A stretch of DNA of 12,854 nucleotides. Origin: Firmicutes bacterium UBA2116 (GTDB taxonomy: Bacteria > Bacillota > Clostridia > Tissierellales > Sedimentibacteraceae). Shown in pieces: positions 5,436 to 12,456 of the stretch. How positions within the stretch are numbered: position 1 is the first letter of the stretch; each line of letters starts with the position of its first letter. The DNA lies in assembly GCA_002331025.1 (NCBI GenBank), contig DCYG01000003.1, positions 18,343 through 31,196 on the forward strand, in the 5' to 3' direction. Below the pieces are notes generated by a model, which was given only the letters and a program-made list of their open reading frames with translations, had not been told where the DNA came from and did no database searches. The translations under genes were made by a program, and so were the position numbers.

Positions 5436-6281
5436 ATGAAGAATAAGAAGAACGACAGATATCACTATTTTACAACAGGAGAATTTGCTAAGCTATGCAA
5501 CGTAAATAAACAGACACTTTTTCACTACGATAAAATCGGCTTCTTTTCTCCTGAAATCATAGCGGATAACGGCTATCGATATTATTCATATGAGCAACTC
5601 GAAGTTTTTGCCGGAATTTCTATCCTAAAAGAAATGGATATGTCTCTAAATGACATTAAAACATATCTTGAAAATAGAAATCCTCAAAATTTGTTTGAAT
5701 TGCTTGAGAATAAACAAAAAGAGGCTGAAAAAAAGATAGAAAGGCTCACTTATCTTAAGAAATATCTTGCTGCTAAATCTGAAATTGTACTTGAGAGTAT
5801 GAAGGCTTGTGAAGGTTTCATTTCTTATGCTACTTTACCAGAAGAGTATTATATTTTTTCGGAGTACCATGGGAATCCTGAAATCGGCGAGATAACTACT
5901 GCGTTTATTGAGCATATGAATTATTGTCACAGTCTTGAAATATACAGTCCTTACCCAGTAAGCGGCATCATAAGAACTGATAACATCCCCGGTCCTGAGG
6001 TTTACGGATATGCTCAGATTTATACCAGAATTCTTGAAAAAAAAAACCATCCGCATATTTCTATAAAGCCTGCTGGTATTTATGCAGTTGTTTACCACAA
6101 AGGCGGATTCCGCAGTGCACATAACAGCTATCAAAAACTTGTAGAAGATGTAAGAAGTAAAGGTTATAAGTTAGGAGATTTTTTTTACGAAGATACCATG
6201 CTTGATGAACTGGCAATGCATGGTTATAATAACTATACATTAAGAATATCAGTACAATGTATTGATCCCCGAACCATTTGA
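5436..6281 (+). CDS. MerR-family regulator with C-terminal GyrI-like effector domain (BmrR type)
   Basis: A 281-residue regulator. The MerR winged helix (11-75) includes FTTGEFAKLCNVNKQTLFHY (12-31) and the wing GYRYYSYEQL (46-55). A coiled-coil dimerisation helix runs about 84-125, and the C-terminal half (about 135-275) is a GyrI/BmrR-like ligand-binding module with KPAGIYAVVYHKGGF (211-225) and a closing YNNYTLRISVQ (264-274). No metal-binding cysteine cluster is present, so a lipophilic or multidrug-type ligand is more likely than a metal. The start at 5436 is chosen because AAGGA is 7 nt upstream and conserved MerR sequence begins soon after; an in-frame ATG at 5334 would add 34 residues that run through the promoter and dyad. 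It probably regulates itself and the divergent ProX-EamA unit. Confidence 0.92.
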   Translation: MKNKKNDRYHYFTTGEFAKLCNVNKQTLFHYDKIGFFSPEIIADNGYRYYSYEQLEVFAGISILKEMDMSLNDIKTYLENRNPQNLFELLENKQKEAEKKIERLTYLKKYLAAKSEIVLESMKACEGFISYATLPEEYYIFSEYHGNPEIGEITTAFIEHMNYCHSLEIYSPYPVSGIIRTDNIPGPEVYGYAQIYTRILEKKNHPHISIKPAGIYAVVYHKGGFRSAHNSYQKLVEDVRSKGYKLGDFFYEDTMLDELAMHGYNNYTLRISVQCIDPRTI

Positions 6282-6383
6282 GACGGAACCTTTTGATATA
6301 CATATGGAATATTTGATTTGATAAGTTTTGCAGATACGCTTTAAAAAACTTCGCACAAAAGGAAATGTTTAACCTGATTTATT

Positions 6384-6392
6384 TGTTATACT
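6384..6392 (+). promoter_or_regulatory. Possible extended -10 promoter of the AraC-kinase gene
   Basis: TG-T-TATACT (6384-6392) is an extended -10 element 30 nt before the ATG. No convincing -35 element lies 17 nt upstream, as expected for an extended -10 or an activator-dependent promoter. No terminator separates it from the MerR gene. Confidence 0.4.
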
Positions 6393-6421
6393 GAAATCAC
6401 CACGTGGAAAGGAGAGTGCTC

Positions 6422-7729
6422 ATGCATACATCAGACATCATAAAATCCGGTATTATATATATTGAGCAAAATTTGAAAACTGACATCACCGCCGAGGAAC
6501 TTGCGAACATGGCGGGTTATTCCGTATGGCATTATCATCGTCTGTTTGTACAGTCAACGGGAATGTCCGTATCTGCCTATATCGGCAAGCTGCGGCTTAA
6601 CCGGGCATTGAATGAAATAGCCGGCGGTCGTCGTGCCATTGATGTGGCTTTGGAATATGGTTTTGATACCTATGCCGGATTTTACAAGGCATTTGTGCGA
6701 ATGTACGGCGGCTCTCCGAAAAATTATCTGTCTAAATCGGAGGTTTCAGTTATGTTTACAGAAAAAGAATTGCGGGAAATTCTTGCAAATTGGGACGTAC
6801 GGCAGGATGTGCCGATACTTGATGTTTACACAATGGATAGTACAAAGGTTTCAGGAAATGTGTGGTCGGTAGGAGAGGATTATATCCTTAAAGCAGGCAG
6901 CCGTGAAAGGATGCTAACTAATATGAAGGTGGCAAAAGCACTTGCAGCGCAGGGATTCGTGGCGTCAACGCCTGTTCTTTCCAAATCCGGCGTTGAATAT
7001 CTGGATAGAGGTAAAATCATTGTATTGACACGGGGCATCAAAGGTAATCCCCTCTCTAAATCAGTCCGTTTCGGTGAAAGCCGCCGGGAGTTCGGAAAAA
7101 AATACGGAGAGAGTATAGCACGGCTTCATAAGGCATTGACCGTGATTGAATCGGAAATACAACCAAATGAACAAAATCTATACACTCATGTCACCGAACG
7201 GGCATTATTAGAGGTCAGGAAACAAAATATACAATTCAATATGGGATTACCGGATACATTTTTTGAAGATTATATCAATAATTTCGGCATTTTGTTTGAT
7301 AAGCTTCCGAAACAGTTGATTCACCGCGATCCGAATCCTTCCAACATTCTGTTTGATGGCGGTGAAGTGACAGGATTTATTGATTTTGATCTGAGTGAGC
7401 GTAATGTCCGCTTGTGGGATCCTTGTTATTGTGCTACAGGGATATTGAGTGAATGGCGCGGAGTTGACCATATATATGAAAAATGGCTTGATATTCTGGA
7501 AGGCATCATACGCGGATATGATAATGTGAATCCCCTGATGTTTGAAGAAAAGCAAGCGATATTTTATGTGATTTGTTCAATTCAAATGATTTGCACAGCA
7601 TACTTTGAAGGTGTACCCGCGTATAAAGAATTAGCAAAACAGAGCAGAGAGATGTTGAAATTCATTTGGGAGAATGAAATGCATATCCGGAAGGTTTTGG
7701 CACGAGCGGTACAGATTGAGGGAGATTAG
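6422..7729 (+). CDS. AraC-type HTH domain fused to an APH-family phosphotransferase
   Basis: A 435-residue two-domain protein. Residues about 1-105 are an AraC/XylS double helix-turn-helix: DITAEELANMAGYSVWHYHRLF (21-42) and AIDVALEYGFDTYAGFYKAF (72-91), then GGSPKNYL. Residues about 111-435 are an aminoglycoside/choline-kinase-like fold with a phosphate-anchor lysine in YILKAG (Lys157), the catalytic loop HRDPNPSN (301-308; His301, Asp303, Asn308) and the metal-binding aspartate in FIDFDLS (319-325). All key kinase residues are present, so the domain should be active; the substrate is unknown and antibiotic resistance should not be assumed. ATG at 6422 is chosen because AAGGAG lies 7 nt upstream; the GTG at 6404 precedes that RBS. 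It is GC-richer than the MerR gene beside it, hinting at transfer. An internal RBS sits at the domain junction. Confidence 0.9.
   Translation: MHTSDIIKSGIIYIEQNLKTDITAEELANMAGYSVWHYHRLFVQSTGMSVSAYIGKLRLNRALNEIAGGRRAIDVALEYGFDTYAGFYKAFVRMYGGSPKNYLSKSEVSVMFTEKELREILANWDVRQDVPILDVYTMDSTKVSGNVWSVGEDYILKAGSRERMLTNMKVAKALAAQGFVASTPVLSKSGVEYLDRGKIIVLTRGIKGNPLSKSVRFGESRREFGKKYGESIARLHKALTVIESEIQPNEQNLYTHVTERALLEVRKQNIQFNMGLPDTFFEDYINNFGILFDKLPKQLIHRDPNPSNILFDGGEVTGFIDFDLSERNVRLWDPCYCATGILSEWRGVDHIYEKWLDILEGIIRGYDNVNPLMFEEKQAIFYVICSIQMICTAYFEGVPAYKELAKQSREMLKFIWENEMHIRKVLARAVQIEGD
6739..6754 (+). promoter_or_regulatory. Internal ribosome binding site and start at the AraC/kinase junction
   Basis: GGAGG (6739-6743) lies exactly 8 nt before an in-frame ATG at 6752, which encodes Met111, the first residue of the kinase domain. 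Translation from here would give a 325-residue free phosphotransferase. It could be a functioning second start or the fossil of the gene fusion. Confidence 0.5.
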
Positions 7730-7772
7730 CAAATGAGAATAAAATAATCATTGTTATACAATTGAAAGTATA

Positions 7773-7820
7773 AAGGGTATTTAACTCAAAAGTCGAGCTG
7801 AATACCCTTCTTATATTTTA
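7773..7820. terminator. Bidirectional terminator between convergent genes
   Basis: AAGGGTATT (7773-7781) and AATACCCTT (7801-7809) form a 9-bp stem with an inner CTC/GAG pairing in the loop. T-rich sequence follows on the plus strand (CTTATATTTTA) and TTATACTTTC on the minus strand. It sits between the convergent AraC-kinase and PatB-like genes. Confidence 0.78.
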
Positions 7821-7827
7821 CACTATT

Positions 7828-9039
7828 TTATTTATTTGTACTCTCGTGCTTTTTGTTGACTGCTTCACATATTCTTTTAAGTCCTTCTTCCACCAGCGAA
7901 AGTGGGCATGCAAGGTTCAATCGGATAAAACCGTCAGAATTATCTACAAACATATTGCCGCCTTCTAACAGAACTCCCGATTCATATGCGAAAAACATAG
8001 GCAAGTCCTCATCCTTGTCAAAGTAAGCACCTAAATCCACCCATGCCAAATAGGTTGCTTCCGATATTTTGTATTTTGCTTTTGGCAGATTTTTCGAAAG
8101 ATACTCCCCTGTGAATCTGAAATTTTCATCCAGGTATGCACGCAATTCCTCCAGCCAGATTCCACCTTTTTCATATACTGCCTGAGCAGCTGCAATACTT
8201 AAAGGATTATCAAAATTGTAATGCCTGTTAAGCCAAATTTCTCTTAAATCTTCATCTCTGATAATAATATGTGAAAGCATCAGCCCGGCCATATTAAATG
8301 TCTTGCTTGGCGCCATACATGTAATCATTCTTTTATAATCCGGCATAACCTTCCCTAGTGGAATGTGTGTTTGATTAAGGCGAAGCAAATCACAATGAAT
8401 TTCATCGGAAATAACCCATAGATTATGCTTTTCTATGATTTCTCCGACCTTTTTCAGTTCATCCTCTTTCCATACACGTCCGGTAGGGTTGTGTGGATTG
8501 CAAAAAATGAAGAGCGTCGTCTTTTCATCGGAAGCCTTTTTTTCCAAATCTTCAAAATCTATGGTATAATGTCCATCCTCATTAATAAGATCTGAGCATA
8601 CATATTCTCTGCTGTTATGATCAGCCGCATACTTGAAATATGCGTATGAGGGTGTTAAAAACAGCACCCTTTCATCTTTTTTACAAATATAATCCACTAA
8701 CTCAAACAATGCCGGTATGATGCCGTTTGACATAACAAGCTGGTTTTTATCAAACGTCCATCCGTAACGCTTCTCACACCAATTTGCAAATGCTTCATAA
8801 TAGCTGTTTTCAAATACTCTGGTATATCCAAAGATACGTTTATCCAGACGTTCTTTAATAGCATCGATTATAACGTCCGGAGTTGCAAATTCCATATCTG
8901 CAACCCACATCCTTATAAATTCTTCATCCTTGTAAGGAAATGTCATCGTATCGTCTGCATGAAAGATATAGCTGCGAAACCCGTCAGTATTCATAGCATT
9001 TGTATGACGGCGGTCAATAATTTCATCAAAATTGTACAT
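7828..9039 (-). CDS. PatB/MalY-like PLP-dependent C-S lyase (cystathionine beta-lyase type aminotransferase)
   Basis: A 403-residue fold-type I PLP enzyme. The N-terminal MWVADMEFATP (44-54) is typical of the MalY/PatB group. The cofactor site shows CNPHNPTGR (180-188), SDEIHCDL (211-218; Asp212 pairs with the pyridine nitrogen), the Schiff-base lysine in APSKTFNMAGL (243-253; Lys246), and the carboxylate-binding arginine in FIRLNLACP (371-379; Arg373). Members cleave C-S bonds of cystathionine, cysteine or related thioethers to pyruvate, ammonia and a thiol; some also act as aminotransferases or regulators. The start at 9039 is set by AAAGGAGG just upstream, not the farther ATG at 9081. It is divergent from an XRE regulator, which may control it, and has its own near-consensus promoter at 9129-9157. 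Confidence 0.92.
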   Translation of the reverse strand: MYNFDEIIDRRHTNAMNTDGFRSYIFHADDTMTFPYKDEEFIRMWVADMEFATPDVIIDAIKERLDKRIFGYTRVFENSYYEAFANWCEKRYGWTFDKNQLVMSNGIIPALFELVDYICKKDERVLFLTPSYAYFKYAADHNSREYVCSDLINEDGHYTIDFEDLEKKASDEKTTLFIFCNPHNPTGRVWKEDELKKVGEIIEKHNLWVISDEIHCDLLRLNQTHIPLGKVMPDYKRMITCMAPSKTFNMAGLMLSHIIIRDEDLREIWLNRHYNFDNPLSIAAAQAVYEKGGIWLEELRAYLDENFRFTGEYLSKNLPKAKYKISEATYLAWVDLGAYFDKDEDLPMFFAYESGVLLEGGNMFVDNSDGFIRLNLACPLSLVEEGLKRICEAVNKKHESTNK

Positions 9040-9097
9040 ATTATCCTCCTTTAATTTAGGGACATTCCTCCTATCCCTCAAAGACTATCACCCTCAA

Positions 9098-9123
9098 AAA
9101 GAGGTGTGTCCACTTTCCTCTTT
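9098..9123 (-). other. Hairpin at the 5' end of the PatB-like mRNA
   Basis: On the minus strand AAAGAGG and CCTCTTT (forward 9117-9123 and 9098-9104) pair over a 12-nt loop and run into TTT. Because transcription should start near 9122, the stem would sit at the very 5' end of the mRNA. An imperfect direct repeat (TTTGAGGGTGATAG then TTTGAGGGATAG) follows before the RBS. This could stabilise the mRNA or act as a regulatory leader. Confidence 0.4.
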
Positions 9124-9128
9124 ATCCT

Positions 9129-9157
9129 ATTTTATCAATCATAACTTCTAATGTCAA
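9129..9157 (-). promoter_or_regulatory. Near-consensus sigma-A promoter for the PatB-like gene
   Basis: On the minus strand TTGACA (forward 9152-9157), a 17-nt spacer and TAAAAT (forward 9129-9134) form a near-consensus promoter about 90 nt before the start codon. Confidence 0.75.
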
Positions 9158-9316
9158 AACTAACAAAGTTTCCTAAAAGTAGATTTTTTTATTATTTTTT
9201 TTATTTAGAATAGATTTTTTCCTTTTTGTATGCTAAAATTCTTGTATATAATAAAAAACAGCCGAATCTTAAACTTTTATATATTTTTACGAAACTTTTT
9301 ATACGAGGTGGGCATG

Positions 9317-10024
9317 ATGTCTGAAATTAATATACATATTGGCAAACAAATCAGAACTTTTAGAAAAATACGAAAATTAACACTAAGTGAATTGTCCGAT
9401 ATACTTCATAAAAGCAAATCGACAATTTCTAAATATGAAAGAGGAGAAATATCCGTCGATATAGAAACTATGTATGAAATTGCTGATGCACTGCGAATTC
9501 ATGTAGAGCAATTGCTCTACTATCCTCGGAAACGCACCGTTATCTCTTCACAAAACAACAGTCCAGCCTTTTTCAGCGGAGTATCTCAATTTTACTCATA
9601 TCTTTATGACGGGCGAAGTAACAACATTATTCGTTGCGTGTTCGACGTGCTGTCTGAGGCTGAAAATCATCAATACAAAATTATGATGTATATGAACTAT
9701 AAGGATTTTGATAATTATCAGAATTGTGAAAATACGTATTGGGGATTTATTGAGCATTATGATGCACTTACCCGTATTTCCCTAAATAACAGGGACACAC
9801 CTATGGAAAAGGCCAATGCTCAGATACTTGCGTCATATCTGGATTCCGACACCAAGTGGGGATTGTTTAACGGTTTTTCCTCCAGACCTATGATGCCCAT
9901 TGCCATTAAAATGCTGTTTTCCAAAACCCGTCTGAAAGAGGATGCTGCCTTGATTAATCAACTCAAGGTTTCAAAAGATGATGTACGCTTATTGAAATTA
10001 TACAATATGTTGTCTGCAACATAA
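9317..10024 (+). CDS. XRE-family transcriptional regulator with an uncharacterised C-terminal domain
   Basis: A 235-residue protein. Residues 7-64 are a Cro/CI-type helix-turn-helix: IGKQIRTFRKIRKLTLSELS (8-27) and the recognition helix KSKSTISKYERGE (32-44), then ETMYEIADALRI (50-61). Residues about 75-235 form a mixed, aromatic-rich domain that I do not recognise; it may be a sensor or dimerisation module. GAGGTGG precedes two adjacent ATGs; the second (9317) has the better spacing, but 9314 is possible. An ORF start at 9230 would run through the promoter region and has no RBS. The gene diverges from the PatB-like lyase and is followed 23 nt later by the DUF2200 gene, so it may control either or both. 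A likely -10 (TATAAT, 9247-9252) lies upstream with only a weak -35. Confidence 0.88.
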   Translation: MSEINIHIGKQIRTFRKIRKLTLSELSDILHKSKSTISKYERGEISVDIETMYEIADALRIHVEQLLYYPRKRTVISSQNNSPAFFSGVSQFYSYLYDGRSNNIIRCVFDVLSEAENHQYKIMMYMNYKDFDNYQNCENTYWGFIEHYDALTRISLNNRDTPMEKANAQILASYLDSDTKWGLFNGFSSRPMMPIAIKMLFSKTRLKEDAALINQLKVSKDDVRLLKLYNMLSAT

Positions 10025-10047
10025 AAAAATTGAAAAGAGGATATGTT

Positions 10048-10398
10048 ATGGCTAGGAATAATGTTTATAAAATGATTTTTGCAAAAGTCTACCCGCTTTT
10101 AATTGCGAAGGCAGAGAAAAAAGGACGTACTAAGGAAGAAGTAGATGAAATTATACGCTGGCAGACAGGATACAGCCAGGAGGCGCTTCAAGAACATATA
10201 AAGAAAGAAACCGACTACGAAACTTTCTTTACCGAAGCTCCTCAGCCTAATCCTTCCCGCAATTTAATCAAGGGTGTGGTCTGCGGTATACGGGTTGAAA
10301 ATATTGAAGAACCGATTATGCGAGAAATTCGCTACTTGGATAAAATGATTGACGAATTGGCAAAGGGCAAGACGATGGATAAGATTTTGCGGAAATGA
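10048..10398 (+). CDS. DUF2200 family protein
   Basis: A 116-residue cytoplasmic protein without membrane segments. It reads through with the family pattern: VYKMIFAKVYPLLIAKAEKK (6-25), the stretch EVDEIIRWQTGYSQEAL, then FFTEAPQPNPSRNLIKGVVCG and a closing EIRYLDKMIDELAKGKTMDK. This matches DUF2200, a small, highly conserved bacterial family without an established function to my knowledge. ATG at 10048 has AGAGG 7 nt upstream; a TTG at 10030 would overlap that RBS. It lies 23 nt behind the XRE gene and is probably co-transcribed. Acquisition as a cassette is possible, but its composition is not clearly different. Confidence 0.88.
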   Translation: MARNNVYKMIFAKVYPLLIAKAEKKGRTKEEVDEIIRWQTGYSQEALQEHIKKETDYETFFTEAPQPNPSRNLIKGVVCGIRVENIEEPIMREIRYLDKMIDELAKGKTMDKILRK

Positions 10399-10433
10399 AA
10401 TATTGTTAATATAAAATTAATTTGATATAATAA

Positions 10434-10520
10434 ATACAATAATTGAGGAAACAAAGACATACGTCTTTGTATGATTATGTATTTATTGTATCGGTGTGAA
10501 TCAAGACGATAAGCGTCTTG
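10434..10520. repeat. Nested and tandem hairpins between the DUF2200 and Uma2 genes
   Basis: ATACAATAA (10434-10442) pairs with TTATTGTAT (10483-10491), enclosing a second perfect stem ACAAAGAC/GTCTTTGT (10451-10458 and 10463-10470, 4-nt loop). Immediately after, CAAGACG/CGTCTTG (10502-10508 and 10514-10520, 5-nt loop) forms a third stem. The two inner hairpins share AAGAC/GTCTT. None is followed by a T-run, so they are not ordinary terminators. A structured RNA, a small repeat element or a protein-binding site array are all possible. Confidence 0.5.
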
Positions 10521-10562
10521 CACTTATGATAGAATAAAAAAAATAATTAGTTGGAGGTTGCA

Positions 10563-11093
10563 ATGGAACAATATTCAAGTAAGAAATTTTCATTGTTTGA
10601 ATTTAATAATTTAGAAACTAGCGATGAAAAAAAATATGAATTAATTGATGGAATTGTTTTAATGTCCCCTCGACCGAATTATAAGCATCAGGAGGTAATG
10701 GGAAACTTATTTCTGCAATTAGGAATCTATTTTAAGGGAAAGAATTGTATGGTATTTACCGAAGCTGAAGTTGAATTTAATGATAATGTGTTAATTCCCG
10801 ATATCTCAGTTATTTGTGGATTAGATGACAGTAATTTTCAAAGATATAAGAAAGCACCGGAAATTGTAATTGAAATTATAAGCCCAAGCAGCCAATATAC
10901 AGACTCATTTACAAAACTTTATAAATACGAATTGTTTGGGGTCAAAGAATACTGGATAGCCAATCCTAAGACTGAAACTATAACGGTATATAATTTTGAA
11001 AACAGAACAATTACTGATTATCGTAAAAATGAAGCTTTAGTTTCTTCTGTTTTCGACGATTTAGTTATCAATGTATCTGATATATTTATATAA
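10563..11093 (+). CDS. Uma2 family protein (PD-(D/E)XK nuclease fold, DUF820)
   Basis: A 176-residue protein with the Uma2/DUF820 restriction-endonuclease-like core. Motifs in order are KYELIDGIVLMSPRPNYKHQ (24-43), the acidic LIPDISVICG (77-86; Asp80), PEIVIEIISPSSQYTD (99-114; Glu104) and the K/Y-rich YKYELFGVKEYWIANP (120-135). Asp80, Glu104 and nearby lysines fit a metal-dependent nuclease site. Many such genes exist as multi-copy families in cyanobacteria and scattered in Bacillota; the cellular role is unsettled. GGAGG at 10553-10557 is 5 nt from ATG 10563, which fixes the start. It is followed at once by a terminator, and the hairpin array separates it from the upstream DUF2200 gene, so it may be a single-gene unit; no clear promoter was found. 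Confidence 0.88.
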   Translation: MEQYSSKKFSLFEFNNLETSDEKKYELIDGIVLMSPRPNYKHQEVMGNLFLQLGIYFKGKNCMVFTEAEVEFNDNVLIPDISVICGLDDSNFQRYKKAPEIVIEIISPSSQYTDSFTKLYKYELFGVKEYWIANPKTETITVYNFENRTITDYRKNEALVSSVFDDLVINVSDIFI

Positions 11094-11101
11094 TCTAAAG
11101 C

Positions 11102-11132
11102 AAGGGATTGAGTTTTTTACACAATCCCTTTT
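11102..11132. terminator. Terminator between convergent Uma2 and helicase genes
   Basis: AAGGGATTG (11102-11110) and CAATCCCTT (11122-11130) form a 9-bp stem with an 11-nt loop. A TTTT run ends the plus-strand arm 9 nt beyond the Uma2 stop. On the minus strand the stem overlaps the last codons of the helicase, and its T-tail is weaker. Confidence 0.7.
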
Positions 11133-12385
11133 GCATAATTTGCATAAGATTTTTTGAAAATCTCTTTTTTCTTTTTAACTTTTTTAACTTCTTTTATTTC
11201 CATCCTCTGTCTTTTTTGAGAATTCTCTGATTTTGGAGCAACAGTAGTTATCAACATAGGATAAGGATTCTCATATACAACGGTAATAGATTTTTTAATT
11301 AATTTTTGAATGTTTGTTAAATATTCTTTTTCTTCGTATTCACAGAGTGAAATTGCCGTTCCACCATGACCTGCTCTGCCTGTACGACCTATTCTATGAA
11401 CATAATTTTCCGGCATTTCAGGCAGATTATAATTAATCACATGTGACAATTCATCTATATCAATACCTCTGGCAGCTATGTCTGTTGCTACCAAAACTCT
11501 TATTGCCCTGCACTTGAAGTTATTCAAAGCTAACTGTCTCGCACCTTGTGATTTATCACCATGAATAGCTTGCGCTGTTATTTTATTAGCTATAAGATCT
11601 TTTACAACCTTGTCCGCCTCGTGTTTTGTTCTTGTAAAAACCAATGCTGAATTAATTTTAGTATCCTTTAAAAGATTCACTAATAATTTCTTTTTATTAC
11701 CCTTGTCCGTAAAATAAATATATTGCTTAATATTATCAACAGTTGAAGAAACAGGTGTAACAACAACCTTTACATAATCAACTAAAATTGTATTCACAAG
11801 GTCTGTAATTTCTTTTGGCATAGTCGCCGAAAATAACAATGTCTGCCTTTTATTTGGCATAACATTGATTATTTTTTTAACATCATGTATGAAACCCATA
11901 TCAAGCATTCTATCAGCTTCATCAAGTACAAACATTGATACGTTTTGCAGATTAACCTGTCTTTGATTTATTAAATCATTAAGTCTGCCGGGTGTAGCTA
12001 TTAATACATCTACCCCTCGTCTCAGCATTTCTGTTTGCGGATTTTGCGAAACACCTCCAAATATTGATAAATATTTCAAATTAGTGTATCGACCGTATAC
12101 TCTAAAGCTTTCTTCTATTTGAACTGCAAGCTCTCTGGTAGGAGTTAATATTAATGCTTTTATATAGTTTTTAGAGTTTTTAATTTTTTGTTCATATATT
12201 TTTTGTATTATAGGGATAGCAAATGCTGCTGTTTTTCCGGTTCCGGTCTGGGCACATCCAAGTACGTCCCTTCCTTTTAATACATGGGGTATAGCCTGTT
12301 CTTGTATAGATGTAGGGTTATCATATCCTTCATCTTTTAAAGCTTTATTTATTTCTTTTATTAAATTTAAATCTTCGAATTTCAT
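11117..12385 (-). CDS. DEAD-box ATP-dependent RNA helicase (RhlE type)
   Basis: A 422-residue helicase with every DEAD-box motif: F3 and the Q motif SIQEQAIP (26-33), Walker A AQTGTGKT (45-52), PTRELA (82-87), GG (110-111), TPGR (131-134), DEAD (155-158), SAT (186-188), VFTRTK (249-254), ATDIAARGIDI (300-310) and HRIGRTGR (330-337). A basic tail (about 390-415, with KKVKKKK) follows, as in RhlE/CshA-like proteins that bind RNA. It unwinds structured RNA, typically in cold adaptation, ribosome assembly or mRNA decay. ATG at 12385 is chosen because the core starts there and AGAAAGAGAG serves as a modest RBS; the in-frame ATG at 12442 lies upstream of an intrinsic terminator hairpin, which the longer ORF would have to cross. 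Located 71 nt behind cspA, it is probably transcribed by read-through of that terminator. Confidence 0.95.
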   Translation of the reverse strand: MKFEDLNLIKEINKALKDEGYDNPTSIQEQAIPHVLKGRDVLGCAQTGTGKTAAFAIPIIQKIYEQKIKNSKNYIKALILTPTRELAVQIEESFRVYGRYTNLKYLSIFGGVSQNPQTEMLRRGVDVLIATPGRLNDLINQRQVNLQNVSMFVLDEADRMLDMGFIHDVKKIINVMPNKRQTLLFSATMPKEITDLVNTILVDYVKVVVTPVSSTVDNIKQYIYFTDKGNKKKLLVNLLKDTKINSALVFTRTKHEADKVVKDLIANKITAQAIHGDKSQGARQLALNNFKCRAIRVLVATDIAARGIDIDELSHVINYNLPEMPENYVHRIGRTGRAGHGGTAISLCEYEEKEYLTNIQKLIKKSITVVYENPYPMLITTVAPKSENSQKRQRMEIKEVKKVKKKKEIFKKSYANYAKGIV

Positions 12386-12404
12386 ATTCTCTCTCTTTCT
12401 GCAT

Positions 12405-12433
12405 AAAAAAATCGGGTTTAGTTCCCGACTTTT
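12405..12433 (-). terminator. Intrinsic terminator / attenuator between cspA and the helicase gene
   Basis: On the minus strand AAAAGTCGGG (forward 12424-12433) pairs with CCCGATTTTT (forward 12407-12416) around a 7-nt loop, with one G-U pair, and ends in a run of seven T. It lies 23 nt after the cspA stop and 19 nt before the helicase ATG. Confidence 0.8.
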
Positions 12434-12456
12434 AACGTTCATAGCTATAGTATTAA

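Noticed and set aside
6633..6872. Alternative-frame ORF inside the AraC-kinase gene.
   Set aside because: It overlaps a gene whose motifs are intact in the main frame and is a shadow.
9230..9316. Extended N-terminus of the XRE regulator.
   Set aside because: No RBS; it contains the likely -10 element, and the HTH begins shortly after 9317.
12386..12442. 19-residue extension of the helicase.
   Set aside because: It would require translation through an intrinsic terminator hairpin, has no RBS, and the DEAD-box core starts at 12385.
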